Assembly: GCA_023678885.1 (NCBI GenBank)
Contig: CM042987.1
Location: 27,118,927 to 27,182,926, forward strand
DNA from: Pogostemon cablin
Taxonomy: Eukaryota > Streptophyta > Magnoliopsida > Lamiales > Lamiaceae
Length of the DNA stretch: 64,000 bases
Direction: 5' to 3'
The stretch's first letter is position 1. Every line of letters starts with the position of its first letter. Both the position numbers and the translations under genes were made by a program. Shown here in pieces: positions 25,901-38,200 of the stretch. Under the pieces are notes generated by a model, which worked only from the letters and a program-made list of their open reading frames with translations, had not been told where the DNA came from and made no database searches.

Positions 25901-28660
25901 TCATTTCCCCTTGATATGGCGGCTGCAACCTCTTGAGCTTCACTACAATCACCTAGATCAAGCAAACAATTAATCAATTCTTCATTTAAATTAAGAGAAG
26001 TAGTAGAAATATTAGAAAGAGATAGAGAATTGTTCAAGCAAAGTTCAAGTGGATCCTTGGTTACAATGGAAGGCCAACTCTCCTCGACACTTCCCTTTAC
26101 AACATCCACACTTTTACATTCTTCATCATTCATTGGATATTGCATGGCCTTGTGTAGAGAGAATACCACTTCCTCATCATTAACCCTCAACTTCAATTCT
26201 CCTTTGTAGACATCAATAAGATCTCTCCCGGTAGCAAGAAACGGTCTCCCAAAAATCAATGGCACATTTTCATCCTCCTCCATATCTAGAACAACAAAAT
26301 CCACCGGAAAGACGAACTTATCAACTTTCACCAACACATCTTCAACTACTCCTTTTGGATGTGTCATAGATCGATCTGCCAATTGAAGTGTGATGGAAGT
26401 TGGTTTTACTTCACCTAATCCAAGCTTCTTGAATATGGAGAGAGGCATTAGATTAATGCTTGTACCAAGGTCACAAAGAGCCTTGTTCTTCTTGTTCTTT
26501 CCAATTTCACATGGTATAATGAAACTACCCGGATCCTTCAATTTTTGTGGAAGTTTCCATTGTAGAATGGCACTACACTCTTCGGTTAGATTAACTGTTT
26601 CATTGTCCACAAGACTTCTTTTCTTTCCCATGATGTCCTTCAAGAAACGAGCATAATGAGGCATTTGATCCAAAGCATCGGCGAAAGGGATATTGATTTG
26701 AATCTTCTTGAAGATTTCAAGAAACTTTTTGAACCTCTCATCCAAACCCTTCTTCAAGAACCTTTGAGGAAAAGGAACCGGTACTTGAGTCTTGGGTATT
26801 CCCCAACTATCTCTTTCAACTTCAACTTCCTTTTCCCTTAACTCCTTTGCCTTCTTCCACTTTGGAATTCTTTCTATCTTTTCTTCATCTTTCTTTTGCT
26901 CAACAATTTCTTTTTTCTTGCTTATTTCCTCCATTTCAAACTCTTCTTGCACCAACCCTTCTTCCACCTTGCTTTCCACTTCACTTTCAATGACAATACT
27001 ATCTTCTTTAGGCATAGGAGGCTCCTCATACTCCTTTCCACTTCTAAGAGTGATAGCTTTGCAATCTTCTTTAGGATTAGTTACCGTGGTAGATGGAAAC
27101 TTTCCTTGTTGGTGTTGAGATCCCACGGAAGAAGCAATTTGACCCATTTGATACTCAAAAGCTCTCATCCTATTGTCGGATTTCTTCTCATTTTCCTCCA
27201 TTCTAGCCTCCATCTTTTTCATGAATGTTAGCAATGTCTCTTCCACCGATGCTTTCCCCTCTCCATTTGGTGGTTTAGCACTCGGATCGAATCCCGGAGG
27301 ATATGACACGGCGGCTTGAGGATTAGAGTAAGAAAGATTTTCATGCTTCCTCGGAGCTTGATAATTTCCACTTGATTGATTGAAATTGCTTCCCCGAGCT
27401 TGTCCTTGATATCCTCCTTGAAAATTACCTTGATTAGAAGGATAATTACCTTGGAAATTCCCTTGACGTTGAAATTTCCTTGGTAATTTCTCCTATCTAA
27501 GTAGGCAACATCCTCTATACTTTGCATAACATGGCTCTCATCATTCACAATAGAACTTGTGCTTCCCCCTTGAGTTACTCCTTGAGTGATCAAATTCAAT
27601 TGTTTTGTTAAAGCTTGAATGCTCTCATTGAATTCTTTCATTCCCTCACTTTGGAACATATCACTCTTCACTTTGTTCACACTCTCCACTTGAGCTACTT
27701 TTCCAAAGGCATAACCTCTCATTACTCGCTCGGAAGGCCATTGATAATCATTCATCGCAATGTCTTCAAAAATATCCATGGCTTTCATAGCATCCACTCC
27801 AAATATAGACCCTCTGGATGAAGCATCTGCATGCATCCGATTTTGTTGATTCAATCCTTGATAAAAGAAAGCCACTTGTTGATTCTCATGAAAATCATGT
27901 TGAGGACACTTTCGGAGCATCTCTTTGTAGCATTCCCATGCTTCATAAAAATTTTCATCTGGAAGTTGCCTAAATTGAGTGATAAGGCTTTTCAATTGGA
28001 GCGTCTTTGAAGGAGGAAAGTACTTGTTTAGGAACCTTTGCTCAAGATCTTCCCATGTATTACAACTTCCCAAAGGAATTGTATTGTACCATGCTTTCGC
28101 CTTGTCTCTTAAAGAAAAAGAGAACAACCTCATTCGAATAGCATCCTCCGACACTCCCTTCATCTTGACGGTATTTGCAACCTCCAAGAAAGTAGATAGA
28201 TGAGTGTTCGGGTCTTCAAGAGGACCTCCCCCAAACTGATTTGCTTTAACCATGTTGATCAATCCGGTCTTGATTTCATAATCATTGGCTTGAACCGGAG
28301 GAACCATATTGTGCACGGCTCTCAGTTGGAAGTAATCCCGAATTGCTCTAGGCCTTGGCAACTCTTGTTGTTGAAATATCCTTTGAGCTTCTTGATTGGC
28401 AAGCAATTGCATATACTCTTGATTTTGAGCAAAGAAATTCCTCATTATCTCCGCTTGATTCTCTTGCACTCCTTCTTGTACCCCCTTTGATCTTGTAAAA
28501 GATCTTGGGGTGGGTCATAATTAACATTGTCTCCCCGTTGATTCTCCATTTTTGTTCTTTTTCTAGCTTTACGCCTCTCTCGCTTCCTTTGTCGTGCGGT
28601 CCTTTCAATCTCCAAATTCAAAGGAATGATCGATTGATTTCCCTTTGATCTTGTGATCAT
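22918..28660 (-). pseudogene. Athila gag-pol polyprotein, broken by two frameshifts and two stops
   Basis: Retroviral-type polyprotein that would package and copy the element. The ATG at 28660 (MITRSKGNQ) opens gag. A shift at the C-run 28481-28485 (one base short) and another near 27475 interrupt gag, whose retrotransposon-gag core (AKAWYNTIPLGSCNTWEDLE) lies at about 28110-28020. The pol frame then runs through the protease (ALCDLGTSINLMP near 26490), RT (FMDDFSVFG near 25100), TGA at 24930-24928, RNase H (LMCDASDVALGVVLGQ near 24650, TDHAAIKYL), TGA at 23931-23929, and integrase. The integrase keeps a zinc-binding His/Cys set, VWGIDFMGPFP, VSDGGSHF and YHPQTNGQAE. Both stops are single-base changes of the C-to-T type in the same reading frame. 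The element cannot make a full polyprotein itself. Confidence 0.93.
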
Positions 28661-28786
28661 AAAACACCTACGAAAAGGCAAAGAGTGAGACCACAAACAA
28701 CAATAGTAAATAAAAGAAAATAAAAAGAATCCTTATCAAGAACAACTAAAACAATAACACAGTACTCGACTAGTCCGTCAAACTCC

Positions 28787-28803
28787 CCCCGGCAACGGCG
28801 CCA
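28787..28803 (-). other. Primer-binding site for tRNA-Asp (Athila element)
   Basis: The minus strand reads TGGCGCCGTTGCCGGGG, complementary to the 3' end of plant tRNA-Asp including its CCA. Confidence 0.9.
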
Positions 28804-28809
28804 TTTTCT

Positions 28810-30633
28810 TGTTTGCCTAGTTTTTGTGCACTCACGAGCAAGAATACTCGATCGTTGTAGTAGTATATTCCAAGAAAAATTATCAATCCAATAAGGAGTT
28901 ATGTTCGGACTAGCAAAATACGTGAGTTCATGTTCATGTTGTTTTTGTAAAGATGATCGGGGGTTTGGAGATTGATTAACAACTAAAGTAAGGAGCAAGT
29001 AAATAAGATAGCAAATAAGATAAATGACAAGTAAAGAAAATGGGTGCTAAAGTTCAAGTATGGAAAAAAACATGGGATTAGAAACATCCAAGCACACTCG
29101 ATTCATATTATCATGCAAACGGAATTCAACTCAATTGATGTAGACTAAGGGTGATCACGATTGTATCCTAAGCTCCCTTTCGGGTTACAAAGGTTGTTGA
29201 TCCATTTTAGACTCCCAAAAGCACTTAAGATCAAAGCCCAACATTAACCCCTTCCATCTAGGTACTAGTTAGATTAAACTCTCCCTTTTTGTGTACTAAG
29301 GCCAACGAATAGATTGGTTTCCCTCATTGAATTCAAATATCCTTTCGGTCAAACCCAAACTCAATGTCTATTCATGCCTTCCTAATACTATAGAGGGTTG
29401 TTTCCGTCTCACTCCAAGCAATACATATATGAACATCATGATAGCATTTAATTACCACAAATAATCCATTGATCAACAATCTATTAAACTAATAAACATT
29501 CATGAATAACAAACCATGCCATCACAACATCAAGACAATTAAACTCCCTGAATAGAAATCAACATCAATTAAATCAAAAACCAATTTAATCCACATGATA
29601 ATATAAATCTAATATGCTCTTCATATTCCTAATCCCACTAGAGGGATTAGCCTATCATGATAAAAGTAATAAAACAAATAAATGATTCATTACAATTATC
29701 CATAGTCTAAATCCAAAAGAAAATCAAGAGAGATGTAAATCTTCCCCAACAATTTCTTGTAGGAGATCTTCAATACTCATGGATCTTCTTCTCTAGCTCT
29801 TGATTTCTTGAGATCTCTCACACCCAATTGAAGGGATGAAGTTTTGATGGAGAATTAATGGAGATGATGAAGATGGATCAAAATGGATGAAGGTGGATGA
29901 AGATGATGGTGGAAAATGGAAGAAATGGTGTGTGATGTGTGTGTAGATGATGGATATTTCGGATCCCCTGCCAATTGTTGAATAAATGGGTATTTATACC
30001 CCTTTGGAGGCTTCTAGAAGGATCTGAAAATTTCTGCAGGAAAATACACAACACGAGTCGTGTTACGCAACACGGCCACGAGGTGGCCGTGTTGTGTCTT
30101 CTGATGCTGCCGCACGGCCTCGCCTTACAGGGCCGTATTGATGACACGGCTCGTGCTGCCAACATGAGTCGTGTGTTGTAACACGGGCACAGGTGTGGTC
30201 GTGTTGGCTCTTCTGATGTCGGCACACGGCCACTTCTTACAGGGCCGTGTTGGCGACACGGCTCGTGCTCCCGACTCGACTCGTGCAACTGGACACGATC
30301 TGAAGTTGCCCGTGTTGAGTGACTAGATGTCGCCGCACGGCCAACTCTTACAGGGCCGTGTTGGCTACACGGCTCGTGTGCTGGCTCCTTCATTTCTTCA
30401 CTGTTTTGGCTCGTTCTCCCTCGTTTCAACTCCGAATTGAGATCCGCTTTTTCCTACATCTTCCTTATCATGTTTAGCATCCAATAAAAAGTGAAAATCT
30501 TAAGTTTAAGCTCATTCACACACATTTCAATAAAAATACCAAACACAACCAAATAACATATAAAATACGGATAAAATAATACGAAAACACATATAAAAAG
30601 ACACTAAAATCTAGGTGAAAATAGCTCTAATCA
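28810..30633 (-). repeat. 5' LTR of the Athila element
   Basis: 1824 bp, next to the tRNA-Asp primer site with a 6-base spacer (28804-28809). It shows 29 substitutions against the other LTR by eye and no indels. Confidence 0.95.
30098..30430. repeat. GC-rich tandem repeat, about 111 bp x 3, inside the 5' LTR
   Basis: Same array as at 20258-20590, with several substitutions concentrated in it. Confidence 0.85.
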
Positions 30634-31022
30634 GTTTGTTGGCTAGAATTAGGTCTTTCTAAATTGAATACGGTTGGTAAATTAAATCCTACGATGGTAT
30701 CTAGGGTTGTTTATTTGGCTAGATAAGAAATTAGAGGTGGTACCCTAATTATTGATTAAGTATGGAAAGATTAGGTTGTTAGGTGGTACCAACAACTATA
30801 ACCAGTTTGATGTAAAATGAAAGAGACATTATTGCATCAGTGATCGTATTTGTTGAACCATTCTGAAGATTATCTTTGCTAGATATTTCATCTCATTGAA
30901 TATCCTTACTTTATTTTATTTTACTTTGCTGCATACTTTAGCTTTAATCAAAACTCAAACCCCCCAATCTTTGTTTATTTAATTTCGTTGAATAAATCTG
31001 TTTTACCAATATCTGTGGATAC

Positions 31023-32225
31023 TGTTAGATTTGTATATTAAAAGCCTTGCTTTTGTATTGAACAATGTTTTAACAATTTTATTTGAAATGAGAATCATAT
31101 GATCAAACGTTTTGCATATTATAAATTATTTATTTATATGTTTGTGCAAAAGTCCATTTACTTCATACTGTAGATAATATGTTGTGCGACAATATGCGGA
31201 AGATCATATTATCAGTTTCCTTATAAAGTATAAACAGATGCTCACAACTGAGATAGATGGGGACTATCTATCGGGATGGTTGTAGTGTGATTTGGTATTA
31301 GTTTGTCTTGACTATAGAATTATTTTAGTGCACTTAGCGTGCATTGTGCAGGACCGCTTGAGATCGTTCGACTTGTACTGTCTATATAGAAGAACTTGAT
31401 CTCAATTATTATGGATGTTTGTGCTCTTAATTCCTATACAATAATCTCGACACGTAAGGCAATATATATTTCTTTGATTCATCAATGGGTGAGATTTACA
31501 TGTATTAAATCAACAAACTCGATGAGTTGGGAAATAGTATTGTCTCTATGGTGTGCTGTTGATTGTAGAAGGAATTCATGTCCGACATAGGTTGATGATG
31601 TCCCCTTGAGGAGCTCATAAGGTTTATCATATAAATCTTGTAAGTGGATTAATTCCGGCATGATAATAAGGTTGAGTGGTACTACTCTCAGATGAGATAT
31701 TAATTAATAAAGTTGTCAGTAACTTAATTAATTAATGGACATTGTATATCTTAAACATGGGGAGATTTTCGGGCTCATAATAAGAAGGAGCCCAAAACAT
31801 AATTTTGAGATTGGATGGGTAGTGCAGTAATAATATTTTAGTGGACTATATTATTATTATTGGTTTTAATTAAAAGCTTTGGGCTAAACTTGGTTAATTA
31901 AATCCAATTGAGGCCCAATCCAATTTCTCCTCCTGGTCCCTGTTGTAGCCCAATATAAAATGTCATCTCAACTTCTGGATACCCTATTCCTGCGCCGTTT
32001 TAACGTGTGAGAAAATGAGAGAAGCAGATTGAGAAGTCCAGTAGATTATTGCCCACACAACAGCAGGATTGGACTAGGGTCATACAGCAGAAGATCAAGA
32101 GGTGGTTCTCTACTGCAGATCTTCAACAATATACCCGGTGAAAGGTAAACTTTTATTCGCTTCCACTAATTATTTATTTGAATTCCTAACGGATCACGTT
32201 GAAGCAAACGATCCAAAAACCAACA
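31023..32225 (+). mobile_element. Solo LTR (TGTTAG..CCAACA), 1203 bp
   Basis: Flanked by the perfect 5-bp duplication GATAC (31018-31022 and 32226-32230). It is related over most of its length to the solo LTR at 5422-6823 (shared blocks such as GAGAATCATATGATCAAA, CATCAATGGGTGAGATTTAC and GAAGGAGCCCA). A TATA-like stretch (CCCAATATAAAA, near 31950) gives the plus orientation. No internal domain or second LTR remains, so it formed by LTR-LTR recombination. Confidence 0.92.
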
Positions 32226-33235
32226 GATACGACCCTACTCATCACTATCTATTGTATTAATTTTAGTAGGTTTATTATTTGTTGGTTTCAACCGGTCGGA
32301 TCGGTCCAACCGGGCGATTCAACCGAAAAAATTAAATTTACTAATTTTTAATTATATTTTAAAATAAATACTTAAAAAATACATAATAAATAATTATTTA
32401 ATTAAATATACAAGTTGTTACTTCATAAAGCCCAACTAATACATTAGAATGTAAAATAAAATATAAAAAAGCCCATTTCCTTTGTAAAGCCCATTAATTA
32501 GAGTTGAGTTTATATTAATAAAAATTCTAATCCCTCTTATAAAGTTGAGGACTAGGGTTAACCTCACACAACAGCCGTTCACTCTCCTTTTTAGTGATAT
32601 TACTCAGCTGCTATTCTTCTTCTTTGGAACAATTATGATCTCCGGTGGATATATTATTTTTATGTAGATCATTGGATTATTATGGATGTCTTCTCTCCTC
32701 GTTGATTTTGAGCATTTTTTTATTCAACAGTTCATGATTTTGAGCAGAGATTTTGTGGAGGTGAAGGCTTGCCGTTTCTTTTCGATCTGTTAGATCTGTG
32801 TAATTTTTTTGTGAATGGGTGGAATATATTGCCTTTAACTCAAGTAATTTGTAATTTTTGGTTATTACTATTTGATGTAACCAGGTGATGTTTAAGATTT
32901 CAATCTATTAATGAATTAGCAGAATAGAAATGAAATTGTTTGGTTGGATACAAATTAAAATCGGCTATTTTTCAGTTCTATCGATTTTCCGGTTATCCGA
33001 TTATACCCGGTTCAAACTGATTATTTTTTGTTCAACCCCAAAATAGTTTTTAGGGTGTATCGGACTGGTTTTGCATTGGTTCTCGGTTAAATCGATTGAA
33101 CCGATCGGTCCGGTCTGATTTTCTAATCACTGCTAATTAATTAGATCATATATCATCAATGTGTAAAAGAAGCATAATTTTAACGGATCATTGAGAAAAT
33201 TATTGGCTTAGTATTGTAAAAATAGAGTCTTACTA

Positions 33236-33391
33236 GGGTGCATCGGTGTACCTGTAAGATCTAACCCATTAAAATTTAAAACAATTAATCTCCACCCTTA
33301 GATTTTAATTAGTAACCAACTTTTTAATTTATGTAATTACTATTATACCCTAAATTACACCATTAAACCTTTAAGTGCACCGGTGCACCCC
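33236..33391. mobile_element. Small TIR element (MITE), 156 bp
   Basis: Left GGGTGCATCGGTGTACC and, inward from the right, GGGGTGCACCGGTGCAC form an inverted repeat. Target duplication not resolved. It lies outside the hAT nest, downstream of the receptor-kinase gene. Confidence 0.6.
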
Positions 33392-33812
33392 AAAATTACC
33401 CGTAAAAATGACTATATAATTTTTTTTGATAGATACTATAGTACTATATAATTTGTTCTCAATATTCACTAACTTGATAATGTAATATCCATTGTCTGGA
33501 TTCAAGAATTTCATAAGATTAAAGCATTTTTTTTAATATTCCAATCTTTACATATTTTCAATTTAGTTGTTGCATTTTAATTTTTACATTTACTTTTTTG
33601 ATCGATAGGATTCACATAAAACAATCAATATATCTTTATGGAATTCATACATAACACTGATACAATTACCCTCTTTACATTAGATATTATATCCTTCAAA
33701 ATACGATATTCATTAATCTCTGTGCAAAAAGCAATATAAACATTAAAACGGGACGGGGATTACGTACTATGAACAAGTTATCATTCATTCCAAATCACAA
33801 ATGTGCATGTAT
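33392..33812. other. Spacer and probable 3' UTR of the receptor kinase
   Basis: AT-rich; the part next to 33813 should hold the kinase 3' UTR on the minus strand. Confidence 0.5.
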
Positions 33813-34978
33813 TTAAACACATGCATCAAATATATTACCTTCTGACATGCACAACCCTTGTATTGTGATGAAAGGGAGCAATTTATGAGCACCACCAAAC
33901 CTTGCCTTGTTCTTTGTCATTTGCAAAGAAACTTGGCTAGCACTCGGTCGAGATTGCGGGTTCTGTCGGATGCATTCTAAGACCAACTTTGTTGCAACCA
34001 CCACGTCAATAGCCGCAGTCTTGGTGGTCGGAGGAGAAAGTCGAGGGTCGAGTAGATTGCTTAACAATACGGTTGCAACGTTAGCTGATGATGATGATGG
34101 TGTTGATTGTAATGAATTGAAGAGGGTGGATATGAAATCACCATGATGTCTTCCCATGATCACTTCTAGTATGAGGACTCCAAAACTGTATACATCACAC
34201 TTGTCGTTCACTTGCATTGTGAAAGCAAGTTCTATGATCATCAGGGTACAATTAAAAAAAAGGTTAGAAGGTGATGATGAAAACGTATAGAATGAAAAAA
34301 GAGGAATTAAGAATGATTTTTCCACTATAAATTAACTCATGCATGGCTTTGTTTTTAGTATACTCCTTAATTTATGTCCTTAAAAGAAACATATAAATTG
34401 GAGTGCTTTTTCTTGTTATTTTTGCGTCCATTGTAGTGTCGGTTTGAATTTTCCTTGTCATTTAGTGTTTCAATCTTCTTCATTTTTTTTTTGCACCGTT
34501 GAATGAGCAATCTATAGTCTAAAAAAAGTATAAATCCTTAGGAGCACCAATGGTTATATTTCATTGATTCTAATATGACGTATCAATCATATGGTTTCTG
34601 GCACAAAAATAAATACACAAAATCGGTACAGGAAATTCGGTGTCCTAGTTTAGTTATATGAGTAATATGTAAAAAAAGAAACAAAATGAGTACTTTTCTT
34701 TTAGGATTAACATTCTCCCTTATATTTTTTATTCATATAAGAGTGTGACATAAGAGAATGATAAACTAAATGAAACTTAAAAAAATATTTAGACCCCTTT
34801 AACGATTAGGATCTCATTTTACATTTTAATGTTACATTTCTTGTTATGAATCGTTGAATGATTGGCACGTAGGTGAGAGACTAAATCGATATCCTAAAAG
34901 GAAATATAACTCTAAAGGAAAATATTCAGATTTTCTACCACACACGTGTCACTCATCTAACGCGTATAACAAGAGATG

Positions 34979-35198
34979 TATTGAGATATATTTCAAAATT
35001 ATTGATCAAGGAATTCCATATATTGTTTTCAAAAGTTTAGGAAGTAATTGATTATTATATTTGTAGCTTTAATTTCTTTTTGATTGCTGATCTTTTGAGA
35101 TCAGTTCTTTTGTGTATATATGTAAGAGAAAATTTATATCAATGACATATAATTTTTCATGGCAATAAATTATATTCAATATACCATTATTTTCTACA
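34979..35198 (+). repeat. 5' LTR of the intronic copia element
   Basis: 220 bp, from TATTGAG to TTCTACA, directly followed by the initiator-Met primer site. Shorter than its 3' partner because of small deletions. Confidence 0.88.
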
Positions 35199-35239
35199 TG
35201 GTATCAGAGCAACACGGCTAAGATACACGGTCTGCAATA

Positions 35240-38200
35240 ATGGCTGAAACCTCATCTACACCTTCACAATGGCAAACGATAGCATCAATATTTGGTAAAA
35301 CTCAATTCTCTATTGATGGGTTACATGGTGAGTTTTCTAAGATTTCTTGGATTATTGATACTGGTGCTTCTAATCACATAACGGGAAATGAATCATGTTT
35401 GATTGATGTTCATGATATTAGCGCGTGTCCCATTGGACTACCTAATGTCCAAACTATAACAACCACTAAAATTGGAAACGTGACTCTTAGAAGGAGTTTA
35501 TCTCAGGAACGTTCTTTATGTGCCTAAATTACATTACAACTTAATTTCTGTTTACACAACTCATTGATGACATGGGGTGTTTTGTATAATTTTTCTCAGA
35601 TATATGTGTTATACAGAACATTCATACGAGGAAGCTGATTGGAACGGGTGAACGGAGAGATGGACTTTACTATTTTCGACAACCATCTACAGTGCAAGCT
35701 ATCTCAGTGGAAGGTTTTTCATCAGCATTATATCTTTGGCATCAACGTCTTGGACATCCTTCAGAGAAAGTAGTTAAGTCATTACCTTTCTTGCATAATT
35801 CTAGAGATAAGTTCAATAAGGCATGTGATGTGTGCCTACGGGCCAAACAGGGTCGTGATTCTTTTCCTTTATGTGATCATAAGGCCTCCAGAATTTTTGA
35901 ATTGGTTCACTGTGATTTATGGGGTTCTTATAATATAGTTTCTTCTTGTGGGGATCGTTAATTTTTTACTGTTGTGGATGGCTTCTCTCGAGCAGTATGG
36001 GTTTATTTGTTGATTGATAAATTGGAGTTGTTTAAAATATTTATGTCATTTTTGGCCATGGTTGAAAGACAATTTGATAGAAAGGTTAAAATTATTCGAA
36101 GTGATAACGGAACTGAGTTTAATTGTTTGAAAGAAATATTTTCTCTCAAATGGTATCTTATTTCAAACCTCTTGTGATGGGACTTCGCAATAAAATGGTA
36201 GAGTTGAACGTAAACACTGTCATATTTTAACTGAACGTAAATACCGTCATATTTTAACAATATCAAGGGCTTTGCGTTTTCAAGGCCATCTTCCTCTTTC
36301 ATTTTGGGGTGAATGTGTGTTGGCAGCTTCACATTTGATCAATCGAACACCCTCAAGTGTTCTTCAGAATAAAACTCCATATGAAATCTTATTCAATACT
36401 TTGACATCTTTTGATGAATTGAGAGTATTTGGTTGTTTATGTTATGCTCATAATCAACAGGCTAAGAATGATAAATTTGTAAGTCGGAGTCGAAAATGTG
36501 TCTTTTTTGGGTATCCGTTTGGTAAGAAAGGATTTTTGATCTTGAAAACAAAAGCTTCTTTGTTTCTCGGGATGTTAAATTCTTTGAAAATAAATTCCCT
36601 TTTGCCGAGATTGTTTCTCTTCCTATTCAGCCTACAGATACTTTTGGCAGCATGAATTTGGGTGAAGATGATTTTGACTTTCATATTTTTGGGAATTTTG
36701 AATCATTATCTAATGAAAGTGACCCCCCACTACATATCACTGCCCAAAGCCCAACAGCTACCACTTTAGAGTCTACTCAAAATTTTCCTTCTATAGTCAA
36801 TGAATCACATGATAGTGGAGATAGTGAACATAGTCCAATCATGCCCGCACCAACACGAGAGACAGTAGATCAGGTTGCTCCAGATTCTGGTAATGAAACT
36901 CATATGGGTCGTGGATTTCGTGAGAAAGTTCCATCTACTCGACTACGTGACTATGTTACTAATACTGTTGTCTCAAAAAGTCCATCTACTCTCTCTCAAA
37001 GTTCACCTACGCCATTCGTTTCCTCAGGTACTCTTTTTCCTATAACACATTATATTAATTGTACAAAATTTTCTACTAGCCATAAAAAATTTCTTACTGC
37101 TGTCACGGTCGGTCGGGAAACAAAATCGTTTAAAGAGGCCATGACAGTTGAAGGATGGAGTCATGCTATGCAAACAGAAATTCGTGCTTTGGGGGATAAT
37201 GGTACTTGGACTATGGAAAAATTAACTCCTGGTAAACGTGCTCTTGGTTGTCAATGGGTTTATAAAATCAAGTATAACTCTGATGGCAGTATTGAATGAC
37301 TTAAAGCTCGTTTGATTTTTTTGGTAATCATCAAATAGCTGGGGTCGATTATAATGAGACGTTTGCACCTATTGCAAAGATGGTTACAGTTTGTGCTTTC
37401 TTAGCCATTGCAGCATCTAAAAATTGGGAGTTGCATCAAATAGATGTACATAATGCATTTTTGCATGGGGATCTCAACGAAGAAGTCTATATGAAACCTT
37501 CTACTGGGTTTAGATCTTCTCAATCTGATATGGTATATCGTCTTTAAAAGTCTTTATATGGCTTGAAATAGGCTTCAAGGTGTTGGTTTGCCAAACTTGT
37601 TACTGCTTTGAAAGAGTATGTTTTCTGCAATCCTATGCTGGTTATTCTCTATTTACTTATACCACGGGTGATATTCAAATTAATGTTTTGGTGTATGTTG
37701 ATGATTTAATTATCGCTGGGAATAATTATGCTGCTTTGAAAACCTTTAAGGACTATTTGAGCACATGTTTTTATATGAAAGATCTCAGAATTCTTAAATA
37801 CTTTCTCGGATTGAGATGGCACAAAGTCCAGATGGTATATTTCTTTGTCAACGCAAGTATTCTCTTGACATTACTTCTGAAACTGGTCTTCTAGGTTCCA
37901 AGCCAGCATCCTTTCCTATTGAGCAAAACAGCCAACTTGCTCATGCTTTAGGAGATCCTTTGTCTAATCCAGAACCCTACCGTCGTTTGGTTGGTCGTTT
38001 GATTTACTTAGCAATCACCCATCCTTATTTGGCATACTCAGTCCACATTTTATCACAGTTTCTACAAGAACCAAGGCCTGATCATTGAAAAACCTCTTTG
38101 CGTGTAGTTCGATATTTGAAGGGTTCTCCTGGACAAGGAGTTTTGCTTCGAGCTGATAGTTCTCTCTCTTTAACAGGTTGGTGTGACTCTGATTGGGCAG

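Larger units (their letters stand above)
18970..30633 (-). mobile_element. Athila-type Ty3/gypsy LTR retrotransposon, full length, 11,664 bp
   Basis: Two LTRs of exactly 1824 bp (18970-20793 and 28810-30633) with TG..CA ends are flanked by the perfect 5-bp duplication GTTTG (18965-18969 and 30634-30638). The element is read on the minus strand. Its primer site lies at 28803-28787 and matches the 3' end of tRNA-Asp over 17 bases; the polypurine tract is at 20806-20794. Gene order is gag, protease, RT, RNase H, integrase, then about 2.1 kb of non-coding DNA before the 3' LTR, where Athila relatives may carry an env-like frame. I counted 29 LTR differences, about 1.6 percent. The tRNA-Asp primer, long LTRs and RT sequence indicate the Athila clade. 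Confidence 0.95.
18032..32290 (+). mobile_element. Solo LTR (about 1.4 kb of its own sequence), split by two later insertions
   Basis: It begins TGATAAGTCACAAAAATGTC at 18032 and runs to 18969, continues at 30639-31022 after the Athila element, and resumes at 32231 after the second solo LTR. It ends near 32290 (GTTGGTTTCA). The pieces join smoothly at both duplicated targets. The tail GATACGACCCTACTCATC followed by TTTTAGTAGGT is a common 3' LTR ending in plant gypsy elements (family knowledge). The outer borders fall between hAT arms, but I could not find a clean 5-bp duplication, so the exact ends are uncertain by a few bases. Confidence 0.65.
17977..33132. mobile_element. hAT-like non-autonomous DNA transposon, outermost layer of the nest
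   Basis: The terminal inverted repeats are CAATTATTAGAAAATCGGAC at 17977 and the complement of a matching sequence ending at 33132 (CAGTGATTAGAAAATCAGAC read inward). They are flanked by a perfect 8-bp duplication CTAATTAA at 17969-17976 and 33133-33140. An 8-bp duplication with CA..TG ends is typical of hAT elements. Only about 55 bp (17977-18031) and about 840 bp (32291-33132) belong to this element; the rest is inserted LTR material. Subterminal AACCGGTC-type motifs occur at both ends. No transposase was seen. Confidence 0.75.

Noticed and set aside
24928..27309. A separate Athila ORF2 starting at 27309
   Set aside because: The apparent start is GTG inside gag-pol. The frame is the continuation of gag after a 1-base shift near 27475, so it was merged with the polyprotein.
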